This document shows positions 38,237 to 46,052 of a DNA stretch of 57,389 nucleotides, one piece after another. How positions within the stretch are numbered: the first letter of the stretch is position 1; the number at the start of each line of letters is the position of its first letter. Both the position numbers and the translations under genes were made by a program. This DNA is from Winslowiella iniecta (lineage in GTDB: Bacteria; Pseudomonadota; Gammaproteobacteria; Enterobacterales; Enterobacteriaceae), in contig NZ_JRXE01000023.1 in the NCBI RefSeq assembly GCF_001267535.1, forward strand, positions 28,657 to 86,045, in the 5' to 3' direction. The notes beneath the pieces are model-generated. The model searched no databases. It was not told the origin of the DNA and saw only the letters and a list, made by a program, of their open reading frames with translations.

Positions 38237-40471
38237 ATGCGGATTGTAAAACCTCAACAACTTATTTTTCTTAATGGACGATACCAGCTTGCTCAGCAGA
38301 GTTATCTGGGTGTCAGTGTGGTGGCGGGAGTCTATTTATCAAAACCACAGCATTTTGCCAATGAGGCGGAAATCTGGGCGGGTTGGGAAAAAGCACCGCT
38401 GGCTAATCGGATCATGGATTTAGCCGAGCCGAAACCTTTTGCTGAGTATTTACTGGCGGGACATGCAGGCACGGGAGAACCGGTGACATCACTGGATGTC
38501 AGCGTGAGGGTCGGCGAATTGCAGCGGCAATGGCGTTTGCAGGGGGAAGCGAAGCTGGCGGCCATTCAGGTCGAGCCTTTTACGCACATGGCGCTGGATC
38601 ATCAGTACAGTTATGGCGGTGAAGGGTGTGCGGAAAACCCGACAGGTCGGGGATTTCAGGACGGTCTTTCCCCGCGCTTAATGACGACTGGCGCTGACGG
38701 TTTGCCACAGGTTAATTCGCCGCTGGCGGCACCGGTTCCGCTACCGCAACATTTCCATCAGCGTAAAGGTTACCTCGATCGCGTGGCGGGAGAGATGGCT
38801 GGCGAAAACTATCTGAAGACCCTTTTTCCGGGCTATCCGCAGCGACTTGATCTGCAATATTTTCAGCTGGCGGCGCCGCAGCAACGTTCTCGTCAGGCGG
38901 AATGGCCGGATGATGTGCCATTTGAGCTTCATGGTTTTCGCGCTGGCGGCGCACAGATTCAGGGGCAATTTCCCCGAGTACGCGCGCGGGTATTTTACAG
39001 CCTTAAATCGGCGGAGAACCGCTTAATCCCCTTAGCGATGGCACGCAAAACATTGTGGCTGCTGCCGGACAGTGATCTCGGGCTGCTGATATTTACCGCT
39101 GCCATTCCACTGGATTATTTATTACAGGAACCGATAGCGACTATGGTGATTGGCTTAGATGCTGTCGACGCGCCGCGCGACGATAAGCACTTTCGTGGCG
39201 TGCTAGACAGGCGGCTGGCGAAGGACGGTAGTGATTTTGAATTTCTCTATGATCCCGATCTGATGCCGACGGGAATGGGAATGAATGTGATCAATGCGCG
39301 ACAGCATAATCCCAATTCACTGCGTTATCGGGCCGGGCCGCGTCAGGATTATCAGGCTTATTTCCTCGATTTACGTCAGAAGCTGAATCAGCATCAGCAG
39401 CGAATGGCGGCAAAACAGGAACCGGTGCTGGAAAAAATCCAGTGGGAGGTGTTTCCTCAGGTAAACCAGAAGAGCCTGAACCAGCTAATGTCCGGTAACG
39501 GCAACCACTGGGTCGAGGGCGAGATTTTTACCTGCCAGTCGGTAGAGCAATTAAACCCGGCCAATATGCGCTTCCAACAGTGTCAGTTTGTCGACTGTTC
39601 ATTCTCTGAGATGGTGCTGGATAAGTGCATTTTTGAATATTGTCAGTTTGAGAATTGCACCTTTTCAGCGGTGACATTTAACCAGCTCATGCTGAATAAA
39701 TGTCGGTTTAGCGAAGGGCATTTCTCGCAGGGGCAGTTTAACCATGTGCAGTTTGAACAGACAAGTTTTAGCCGACTGTGCACTACCGGTTTAGTAAGTC
39801 ATGGCAGTCAATGGAAAACCTGCCAGTTTGACAAAGTCAGTCTGGAAGGCGCGGCACTGAGAGACAGCCGCTGGGATAACTGCTCTTTCGCGGACTCTGA
39901 CCTTTCACTGATCAGGCAGCAGGACGGGAAGATCACCGCATCGATTTTTAATCGCTGCCAGCTGCGTCAGGCATATTTCGCCAACAGTAAACTGGATAAC
40001 GGCTCGATTCTTAACAGCGACTGCCGCGGGCTCTCTTTTAATCAGTGCCAAATTGGCAGCACCACTGTACAGCAGGATTGCTGGCTGGCGGAGGCGAAGT
40101 TCGAACACTCGGTGCTGAATCAGGTGGGGCTGCGCGGCGTAATGTTGGAAGGCAGTGAGTTTACCCGCTGCGTGGTGAGAGAAAGCGATTTTGAGCAGGC
40201 GCAGCTGGCCAATGCGCGGTTTAGTTTGTGTGATATGTCCGGCGTTCGTCTGAAAGACACCACCATGCAGCATGCGGTGTGGGATCGGTGCAGCCTGCAA
40301 CAGGCGGTGCTTTATCATGCCAATATCAGACACACGGTATTTCATCGCTGTAACCTGGTGGCCGCCAATCTGTCGATGATTATTCGCGATCGGGAAGAGC
40401 CTTTTTCAGAATGTTTGCTGGATGATATTACCTGGTATCCGCTTTATCAGGGTGTGAAAGAGAAGGGATAA
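38237..40471 (+). CDS. DUF2169 T6SS effector chaperone/adaptor with C-terminal pentapeptide repeats
   Basis: The first about 330 residues match the DUF2169 family (KPQQLIFLNGRYQLAQQSYLG; VSVRVGELQRQWRLQG; QVEPFTHMALDHQYSYGGEG; FPRVRARVF). DUF2169 proteins act as chaperones that help load PAAR-linked effectors onto VgrG, as shown for TecT of Pseudomonas aeruginosa. The remaining about 300 residues (from about 430) are pentapeptide-type repeats, e.g. CQFVDCSFSEMVLDKCIFE, expected to form a right-handed quadrilateral beta-helix. The 744-residue product is thus a chaperone-helix fusion. It follows vgrG by 9 bases and starts the delivery module (pentapeptide, DUF3540, DUF4150). Confidence 0.88.
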   Translation: MRIVKPQQLIFLNGRYQLAQQSYLGVSVVAGVYLSKPQHFANEAEIWAGWEKAPLANRIMDLAEPKPFAEYLLAGHAGTGEPVTSLDVSVRVGELQRQWRLQGEAKLAAIQVEPFTHMALDHQYSYGGEGCAENPTGRGFQDGLSPRLMTTGADGLPQVNSPLAAPVPLPQHFHQRKGYLDRVAGEMAGENYLKTLFPGYPQRLDLQYFQLAAPQQRSRQAEWPDDVPFELHGFRAGGAQIQGQFPRVRARVFYSLKSAENRLIPLAMARKTLWLLPDSDLGLLIFTAAIPLDYLLQEPIATMVIGLDAVDAPRDDKHFRGVLDRRLAKDGSDFEFLYDPDLMPTGMGMNVINARQHNPNSLRYRAGPRQDYQAYFLDLRQKLNQHQQRMAAKQEPVLEKIQWEVFPQVNQKSLNQLMSGNGNHWVEGEIFTCQSVEQLNPANMRFQQCQFVDCSFSEMVLDKCIFEYCQFENCTFSAVTFNQLMLNKCRFSEGHFSQGQFNHVQFEQTSFSRLCTTGLVSHGSQWKTCQFDKVSLEGAALRDSRWDNCSFADSDLSLIRQQDGKITASIFNRCQLRQAYFANSKLDNGSILNSDCRGLSFNQCQIGSTTVQQDCWLAEAKFEHSVLNQVGLRGVMLEGSEFTRCVVRESDFEQAQLANARFSLCDMSGVRLKDTTMQHAVWDRCSLQQAVLYHANIRHTVFHRCNLVAANLSMIIRDREEPFSECLLDDITWYPLYQGVKEKG

Positions 40472-40474
40472 TCC

Positions 40475-41632
40475 GTGTCTGAGAATAAGCAGCAAAGTGT
40501 ATTAAGCAGAATGGTCAATAAAGTTCCTTTTGATATGAGTGAGTTCGATATCCCGGCGGCACCGCGCCAGGTAGAAAAAAAGGATTACCGGCATCGCCGA
40601 ATTCAGGCCAGCGATAAGGCTGATTGCCGTTATATCGAATGTGATTTCTCAAATGCAACCATTGAGGCATGTAATTTCAGGAAACTAGTTTTTGAGCGTT
40701 GTGTAATGGACAACGTTCGGGTTATCGCCTCTAATATTGAAGAACTTTCCTTTATTAATTGCGAAATTAATCAGTTTGTTATGCAGGATTGTCTGGCCAG
40801 GCAGTTGCGTTTTCAGCAGGGAGGATTACGCGCCTCTCACTGGCAACGATGTTTAATTGACGGCATGGTGCTGGAGAAAACGCAGATCGCGCAGATGAAA
40901 ATCAGCGATGTTCAGCTTGCTCACTGGGCGGCGATCTCTTTACCTGCCAGTGATTTCTCTGTCACCGGCGGAAAATTTAATGACGCGAGCTGGTATGCCA
41001 GCCGTATTGAGCAGGGGCAGTGGCAGGGGGTTGAAATTCAGCGCATGTCGATGAGCCAGTGTGAGATTGAAGATATGCTCTGGCAGGACATCAGCGGTAG
41101 GCATTATATCTGGAACCAGTGTGAGTTAAATCGCGCCGGACTGAGCGGACTGAGGTTAACCGGCAGTAGTTTTTACTGTTCGCGCCTGAATAATTGCGAT
41201 TTCAGTGACAGCCATCTGACCCATGGTGTTTTTAGCGGTTCCCGGTTAAGTGATTGCCAGCTGGCTGGAGCCGATATGACGGCATGCCAGGCGGATGATG
41301 CGCAGTTAGTTCGCTGTAACCTTGAGCGGGTAGTCATGGCGAAAGCAAACATGGTTGGCTGTAGCCTGCATCACTGTCGTCTGGCGGGCGGCGATCTTTC
41401 ACAGGCCGATTTGCGTGCGGCGGAGGTGTCGACCACGCCATTACATGAGGCCGCCGACACTGTGGGGATTCGTTTGCATGGGGCAACGCGTGCGCCAGCC
41501 GAACAAACTGCGGTAAAAGAAGAGCCGGTGCTGATCACCGTTGATGCCTGGTATCAGTATTACCAACCAGGAATTCCGTCAGATTCGCCGTTATCATCGC
41601 ATGTCTTACCGGGAGGGAGCCGCAATGTCTAG
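40475..41632 (+). CDS. Pentapeptide-repeat protein of the T6SS delivery module
   Basis: A 385-residue protein starting at GTG 40475 (ribosome site AAGGGATAA). After a polar N-terminus (about 1-45), almost all of it is pentapeptide repeats, e.g. CDFSNATIEACNFRKLVFE and, late, LAGGDLSQADLRAAEV, ending in a non-repeat tail (ITVDAWYQYYQPGIP). It pairs with the pentapeptide half of the preceding DUF2169 protein. Such proteins are regularly found in VgrG-DUF2169-DUF3540-DUF4150 modules, but their exact task is not settled; a structural or co-chaperone role in effector loading is inference. It overlaps the DUF3540 gene by 8 bases. Confidence 0.83.
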   Translation: MSENKQQSVLSRMVNKVPFDMSEFDIPAAPRQVEKKDYRHRRIQASDKADCRYIECDFSNATIEACNFRKLVFERCVMDNVRVIASNIEELSFINCEINQFVMQDCLARQLRFQQGGLRASHWQRCLIDGMVLEKTQIAQMKISDVQLAHWAAISLPASDFSVTGGKFNDASWYASRIEQGQWQGVEIQRMSMSQCEIEDMLWQDISGRHYIWNQCELNRAGLSGLRLTGSSFYCSRLNNCDFSDSHLTHGVFSGSRLSDCQLAGADMTACQADDAQLVRCNLERVVMAKANMVGCSLHHCRLAGGDLSQADLRAAEVSTTPLHEAADTVGIRLHGATRAPAEQTAVKEEPVLITVDAWYQYYQPGIPSDSPLSSHVLPGGSRNV

Positions 41633-42233
41633 AATGTTACCCGCAGGTGCGCCAGCAAGAAACCATCCGTTGCCGTTCAGAGATGATTCACTGGCCTTTT
41701 GTACACTTCCCTCCGGCACGCAGGTGGTGGCTGAAATTAAAACCGATAACCAGGGCAAACTGTATCTGGCGGCCTGGCCGAACTATGAATTGCATGTCGC
41801 GACCAGCTGTTTATTGAAACCGCTGGAAGGCGATCGTGTCAGAGCGACCCTTGATCAAAAAAGATTATTTATCACCGATATCTTATGGCGACGGCAAAGC
41901 GGCGAGCTGGAATTAAACAGCGGGGAGCATACCTTACATATTATTGCGCCTGAGCTGATTTTAAACGGCGGCAAAAAAATCGCGCTGAAAGCTGAAAGCA
42001 TTTCGCTGTTTTCCAGAACCTCGCGCTGGGTTGCTGAATGTATGAATCAAATGACGAAGCGTTGGTTTCTGCAAGCGGATGATGCTCACCGTAAGATTAA
42101 ATTTAATGAAAATGTTGAAGCCGAAAATATCACTTACCACGCCGAAGAAATGCTGACAGTCAACGGGCGTATGACAGCGATCAACGGTTCTGCCGTGGTT
42201 AAGGTTGAGGGTAGTCAGATTCATATGGGGTGA
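41625..42233 (+). CDS. DUF3540 domain protein (T6SS delivery module)
   Basis: A 202-residue protein from ATG 41625 (ribosome site GGGAGGGAG, 5 bases upstream; overlaps the preceding gene by 8 bases). It matches my memory of DUF3540: an N-terminal OB-like region (TQVVAEIKTDNQGKLYLAAW; LLKPLEGDRVRATL; ITDILWRR) and a C-terminal strand-rich part (HIIAPELILNGGKKIALKAESISLFS; HAEEMLTVNGRM). The C-terminus resembles the end of VgrG-like spikes, so a spike-to-PAAR connector is possible (inference). It always sits next to DUF2169 and DUF4150 genes in T6SS clusters that I know of. Confidence 0.8.
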   Translation: MSRMLPAGAPARNHPLPFRDDSLAFCTLPSGTQVVAEIKTDNQGKLYLAAWPNYELHVATSCLLKPLEGDRVRATLDQKRLFITDILWRRQSGELELNSGEHTLHIIAPELILNGGKKIALKAESISLFSRTSRWVAECMNQMTKRWFLQADDAHRKIKFNENVEAENITYHAEEMLTVNGRMTAINGSAVVKVEGSQIHMG

Positions 42234-42237
42234 GAAA

Positions 42238-42615
42238 ATGCCGTCAGTCAATACCAATGCGGGAGGGCTCAGTACATCAGGAAGTGATGTGTTGAGTTTA
42301 GGATTAATTATTGTCGTGGCTGAAAATACCTTACCTAATAGCAGTGGCGCGGTTAACGTGCCCAATGTACTAATTTGTGGTGGATATGTTCAGACATTAT
42401 CAACGCAGTTTTGTCACAGTGCGACTAAGGGGGCGGGGGTGGGTATTTGTTCCGCCACTCACTCTGGTAAAGGATCGCATATGATGTCTTCCAGCGTATT
42501 GATTATAAAAGGAAATGGTGCAACCTATCTGGGCTGCGCGGGTATCACTAATTCCGGCAACACCGCCTGTATTCAGTCCACGCCTGGACAATATACCGTT
42601 CATGTTAATCGTTAA
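42238..42615 (+). CDS. DUF4150 PAAR-like tip protein
   Basis: A 125-residue protein starting at ATG 42238, 4 bases after the DUF3540 gene. The sequence (PSVNTNAGGLSTSGSDVLS; NVPNVLICGGYVQTLSTQF; CHSATKGAGVGICSATHSGK) has the DUF4150/PAAR-like plan, i.e. the sharp tip that caps VgrG. Many DUF4150 proteins carry a C-terminal toxin; this one ends right after the PAAR-like fold (QYTVHVNR), so no effector is fused to it. The five Cys residues could serve in metal binding or structure. The stop is one base before the tssJ start. Confidence 0.82.
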   Translation: MPSVNTNAGGLSTSGSDVLSLGLIIVVAENTLPNSSGAVNVPNVLICGGYVQTLSTQFCHSATKGAGVGICSATHSGKGSHMMSSSVLIIKGNGATYLGCAGITNSGNTACIQSTPGQYTVHVNR

Positions 42616-42616
42616 T

Positions 42617-43084
42617 ATGAAGAAGTTTAGTCTTATTTTGTTGTCGTTAATGATGAATACTGGCTGCAGTTATTTTTCTGGTCGCGCAACCGAGCAGGAG
42701 CCGTGGACTGTCGAAGTGAAACTGACTGTCGCTCAGCAGGTGAACCCTGACGCGGCGGATAATCCACAACCGGTCAGAATCTGTATTATAGAAACGCGCA
42801 GGGCGGGATGGTTACCCCAGCAGCTGTATGAAGGAAGAATTTGTGAAGGACTCAGTGCTTCGGCAGACGTGGTGAATTTCGAACAATATATTCTGGCGCC
42901 GGGGCAGACCAAAACCTACAAAACGATCAATCAGGATTACGATAGCGGCAGCCGCTGGGTGATTGTGGGGGCTGAATTTCAGAGAGGTATCGGTAAGTAT
43001 TCGCTTATCGAAAGACATATTCCCCCGGACGGGGATTTTAAAATTGACGTGGTTGCTGAAAACACCTCGCTAACTTTTTTATAA
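42617..43084 (+). CDS. tssJ: T6SS outer-membrane lipoprotein TssJ
   Basis: TssJ anchors the TssLM membrane complex at the outer membrane. ATG 42617 gives 155 residues with a lipoprotein signal (FSLILLSLMMNTGC, Cys17). The mature part has WTVEVKLTVAQQVNPDAADNP and PVRICIIETR, and ends in the usual TssJ beta-sandwich pattern with ADVVNFEQYILAPGQTKTY. The ATG lacks a good ribosome site but starts one base after the previous stop, so it is probably translated by coupling. A start 15 bases earlier is possible. Confidence 0.88.
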   Translation: MKKFSLILLSLMMNTGCSYFSGRATEQEPWTVEVKLTVAQQVNPDAADNPQPVRICIIETRRAGWLPQQLYEGRICEGLSASADVVNFEQYILAPGQTKTYKTINQDYDSGSRWVIVGAEFQRGIGKYSLIERHIPPDGDFKIDVVAENTSLTFL

Positions 43085-43163
43085 AATAAATATCCTGCAT
43101 TTCAGGGCGGAGCTAATGTGCCTGCAACATGAAATATCAAGGGTATAAATATGGAATGTTGAT

Positions 43164-44519
43164 ATGTTGCCCACACAGCGTGTTGCTTGGGTTGAAGGAA
43201 TGCTAATGGAACCACAGCATTTCCAGCAGCAAGAGCGTTATTTAGAGAACTTAATTTATGCTCAGGCGCGGAGTTTTGGCGCTTATACCTGGGGTATCTG
43301 TGAGCTGGAGATCGACGAGGGGCTATTCGAGCAAGGAAAGCTGGCAATTAAACGTGCGAAAGGCATTTTTCCTGACGGCACGGTTTTTGATATGCCGGCG
43401 CAGGACCCTTTGCCATTACCGCTGGAAATGAATGACAGTTATCAAAATAAAATAATCTGTCTGTCGGTGTTATCCGATATGCCCGGCAATCCGTGGATTG
43501 ATTTGACGCGTGGTAACGGTGGCAGCCGCTACCGTGCCATTGATACTGAGATTCAGGATCGTAATTTACTGCAACAGGCTGAAGGAAATCCACGTAATGC
43601 CATGCTGCAACTGGGTCAGTTGCAGCTGCGTCTGAGCCTGCGTGACAACCTCAGTGCCAATGAATCGATGCTGCCGCTGGCGATGATAGGCGAACGAACC
43701 GCCGAGGGTAGTCTGGTGTTAAACAGCAAAGTGCTGCCACCGATGCTGGATTTTCGCGCCACCGGCTGGCTTAACAGTGCCGTTTCCGAGTTGCAGGGGC
43801 TGATCTCGCTACGCCTGAATACGGTACGGCTACCCGATGCCCACTACGCCGGTGGCGGGATGTCAGAAGTGCTGGAGCTGATGCTGGTTCAGCTGCTCGG
43901 CGAGTACCACCTGGTGCTGACGCATTTATTGCGCCGTCCGCGCGTACATCCTGAAGAGCTGTATCAGCTGTTGCTGGGGTTACTGGGGCGTCTGTGCATT
44001 ATTCCGGGCAGTGAGGCCATTCGCGAGCGTAACGATCTGCACTACAACCACGAACGTCCGGATATTGGCTATTTTCAGCTCTTCGCGGCGCTGCGTCGCG
44101 CGCTGTCTCTGGTGATTGAATCTCCGGCGGTAGCCATGCCATTTAAAAGTAGCGGCGATAATCTGTATCTCTGTCAGAACGACGGACAGCTGCGGCTGGA
44201 CAGATTGATCTTTGCCGTCAGTGCCGATATACCGGCAGAAGTGCTGCGCCGTGACTTCCCGGCGCAGATTAAGCTGGGGCCGGTTGAGAAAATCGTTAAG
44301 TTGATCGATTTACAGCTGCCAGGGGTGCGGATTGCGGCACTGGGCGCGCCACCGCGTCATATTCCTTACTATCCCGACAGTGTCTACTTTGAGGTTGATC
44401 CTGCTGACCAGCTGTATAAAGAGATGATGGCCGGTGCGGCAATTGCTTTCAGCGTGGTGGGGGATTTTCCGGCCCTGCGCTTTGATGTGTGGGGACTGAG
44501 GCCGGGGAGAGGGCGATGA
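43164..44519 (+). CDS. tssK: T6SS baseplate-membrane connector TssK
   Basis: TssK trimers link the baseplate to the TssL/TssM membrane complex. The 451-residue protein has the characteristic N-terminus RVAWVEGMLMEPQHFQQQER and YTWGICELEIDE, the middle blocks LGEYHLVLTHLLRRPRVHPEELY and HERPDIGYF, and a C-terminal PRHIPYYPDSVYFEVD. The ribosome site is GGAATG upstream of ATG 43164. The end overlaps tssL by 4 bases (ATGA). Confidence 0.95.
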   Translation: MLPTQRVAWVEGMLMEPQHFQQQERYLENLIYAQARSFGAYTWGICELEIDEGLFEQGKLAIKRAKGIFPDGTVFDMPAQDPLPLPLEMNDSYQNKIICLSVLSDMPGNPWIDLTRGNGGSRYRAIDTEIQDRNLLQQAEGNPRNAMLQLGQLQLRLSLRDNLSANESMLPLAMIGERTAEGSLVLNSKVLPPMLDFRATGWLNSAVSELQGLISLRLNTVRLPDAHYAGGGMSEVLELMLVQLLGEYHLVLTHLLRRPRVHPEELYQLLLGLLGRLCIIPGSEAIRERNDLHYNHERPDIGYFQLFAALRRALSLVIESPAVAMPFKSSGDNLYLCQNDGQLRLDRLIFAVSADIPAEVLRRDFPAQIKLGPVEKIVKLIDLQLPGVRIAALGAPPRHIPYYPDSVYFEVDPADQLYKEMMAGAAIAFSVVGDFPALRFDVWGLRPGRGR

Positions 44520-46039
44520 ATGAGTTCGAACAAAAGATTCGCGATGCCATGTCCTCCTCACGCAATGGGCTGCAACAAATAAATGGCATACTGAGCTCGC
44601 CGGTGGTTCAGGCTTCGGTGGGGGGAATGGCAGCCTTTGTCGCCACAGCACGTAATGGCGCGGACGACAGTCGGGCGGAAGGGTTTGCCAGTAAGGCAGA
44701 AGAAACGCCGCTGTTTCATCCGGGGGCGGTGGCGACTGGCGGCGAGAGTTACGTTTCGACACCGGCGCGTAAGGCGGTGAAGCCAGCTGCACTGACGCGG
44801 CCGGGCAGCCTTGCCGGTAACTGGGCAAACCCTTGTGTCGCCGCCGCGATGCCTGCGCTGCTGATGATGGAGCGCATCCGTGCACAGCAAAGCATTGATA
44901 ATCTGTCGATTCGTGCTCAGATGTTAAGAGAGCTACAGCATTTTAGCCAGGTTCTGCTTAAACAGCAGATGCTGCCGGAAGACGTTCGCCGCATGTCTTA
45001 CCTGCTTTGTACTTATCTGGACGGCATGTTCGCTGAACTGCGGGAATATGGTTTAACGGCGATGAACCTGCTGATTGAACTTCATCGCGACTCCTGGGGC
45101 GGTGAAAAGTGTTTCGATGACCTTGATTATTACCTGCAAAACCCGCATCAGTTTCGTAATATCCTCGGATTATATCATCTGATCTTATCCATGGGCTTTA
45201 AGGGAAAATATCACGTACTCGAAAGAGGGGACGTATTATTAGCGGATCTGTTTATTCGCCTTAATACCACGCTATATGAAAAAGGATTTACTCAGTCGCT
45301 AAGCCGGGTCAAGACCAATGCCGTTACTGGCTCGTTGACATTATTCACTCCGCTGAAAGTACTGAGCTACGGATTATTAGTCTGTCTGATGGTTTATGGG
45401 GGGGGATCGTTTTTGCTGCATGATAAATCACGCGAGATCCGCAATGCCATTATGGTATGGGAACCGCCGGTGCCGCGTAAAATTAATATTATGGAAACCT
45501 TGCCGCAACCGCTGCCGGCCATTTTAAATGAAGGCTGGCTTGAGGTGCGCGAAGACCCACGCGGCTGGTTATTACTGTTTACCTCCGATGGCGCATTTCG
45601 TACCGGTAAATCAGTGCTGTCACCTGAATTTGTCAAAAAACGCAATATTGAGCGTCTGGGAGAAGCACTGGCCGGCTGGCCGGGCGATCTGGAAGTGATC
45701 GGCCACACCGACGCGCAGCCGTTCCGCAATAACGCCTCCGGCGATCCGAATATGCGGCTCTCACAGGAGCGCGCCAGTATGGTGGCGGAGAAGCTGAAAG
45801 AAGGCACGCTGGTGAACAGTAAATATCAGAGAAATATTGTCGCCGTGGGTAAAGGAGATACCGAGCCACTTGCGGATAACAGTACGGATGAAGGCCGCCG
45901 TAAAAACCGGCGTGTTGATATTCTTTGGAAGGTTGGAGAACGCAGCGAAATTAAAAATAAAATGACAGAAAGTCATCTCAGTGAGCAGACTCCTGGTTTA
46001 TTAAACAATAAAAAGTCGACAGCAACGTCTGCCCGTTAA
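44516..46039 (+). CDS. tssL: T6SS membrane protein TssL with C-terminal OmpA domain
   Basis: TssL (DotU/IcmH-like) is the inner-membrane partner of TssM. Start ATG 44516 gives 507 residues. After a low-complexity N-terminus (about 1-110) comes the DotU domain (SYLLCTYLDGMFAELREYGLT; HRDSWGGEKCFDDLDYYLQ), one membrane helix (about 283-300, YGLLVCLMVYGGG), and a periplasmic OmpA/MotB-type peptidoglycan-binding domain (VIGHTDAQPF; MRLSQERASMVAEKL; DEGRRKNRRVDI). This is an 'evolved' TssL that can bind peptidoglycan itself. Right after the helix the gene has eight consecutive G's (45398-45405). Confidence 0.95.
   Translation: MNEFEQKIRDAMSSSRNGLQQINGILSSPVVQASVGGMAAFVATARNGADDSRAEGFASKAEETPLFHPGAVATGGESYVSTPARKAVKPAALTRPGSLAGNWANPCVAAAMPALLMMERIRAQQSIDNLSIRAQMLRELQHFSQVLLKQQMLPEDVRRMSYLLCTYLDGMFAELREYGLTAMNLLIELHRDSWGGEKCFDDLDYYLQNPHQFRNILGLYHLILSMGFKGKYHVLERGDVLLADLFIRLNTTLYEKGFTQSLSRVKTNAVTGSLTLFTPLKVLSYGLLVCLMVYGGGSFLLHDKSREIRNAIMVWEPPVPRKINIMETLPQPLPAILNEGWLEVREDPRGWLLLFTSDGAFRTGKSVLSPEFVKKRNIERLGEALAGWPGDLEVIGHTDAQPFRNNASGDPNMRLSQERASMVAEKLKEGTLVNSKYQRNIVAVGKGDTEPLADNSTDEGRRKNRRVDILWKVGERSEIKNKMTESHLSEQTPGLLNNKKSTATSAR
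45398..45405 (+). repeat. G8 homopolymer inside tssL
   Basis: Eight consecutive G's encoding Gly-Gly-Gly at residues 295-297, just after the membrane helix. A one-base slip would remove the OmpA domain. Confidence 0.9.
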
Positions 46040-46052
46040 GTGGAATGATATT

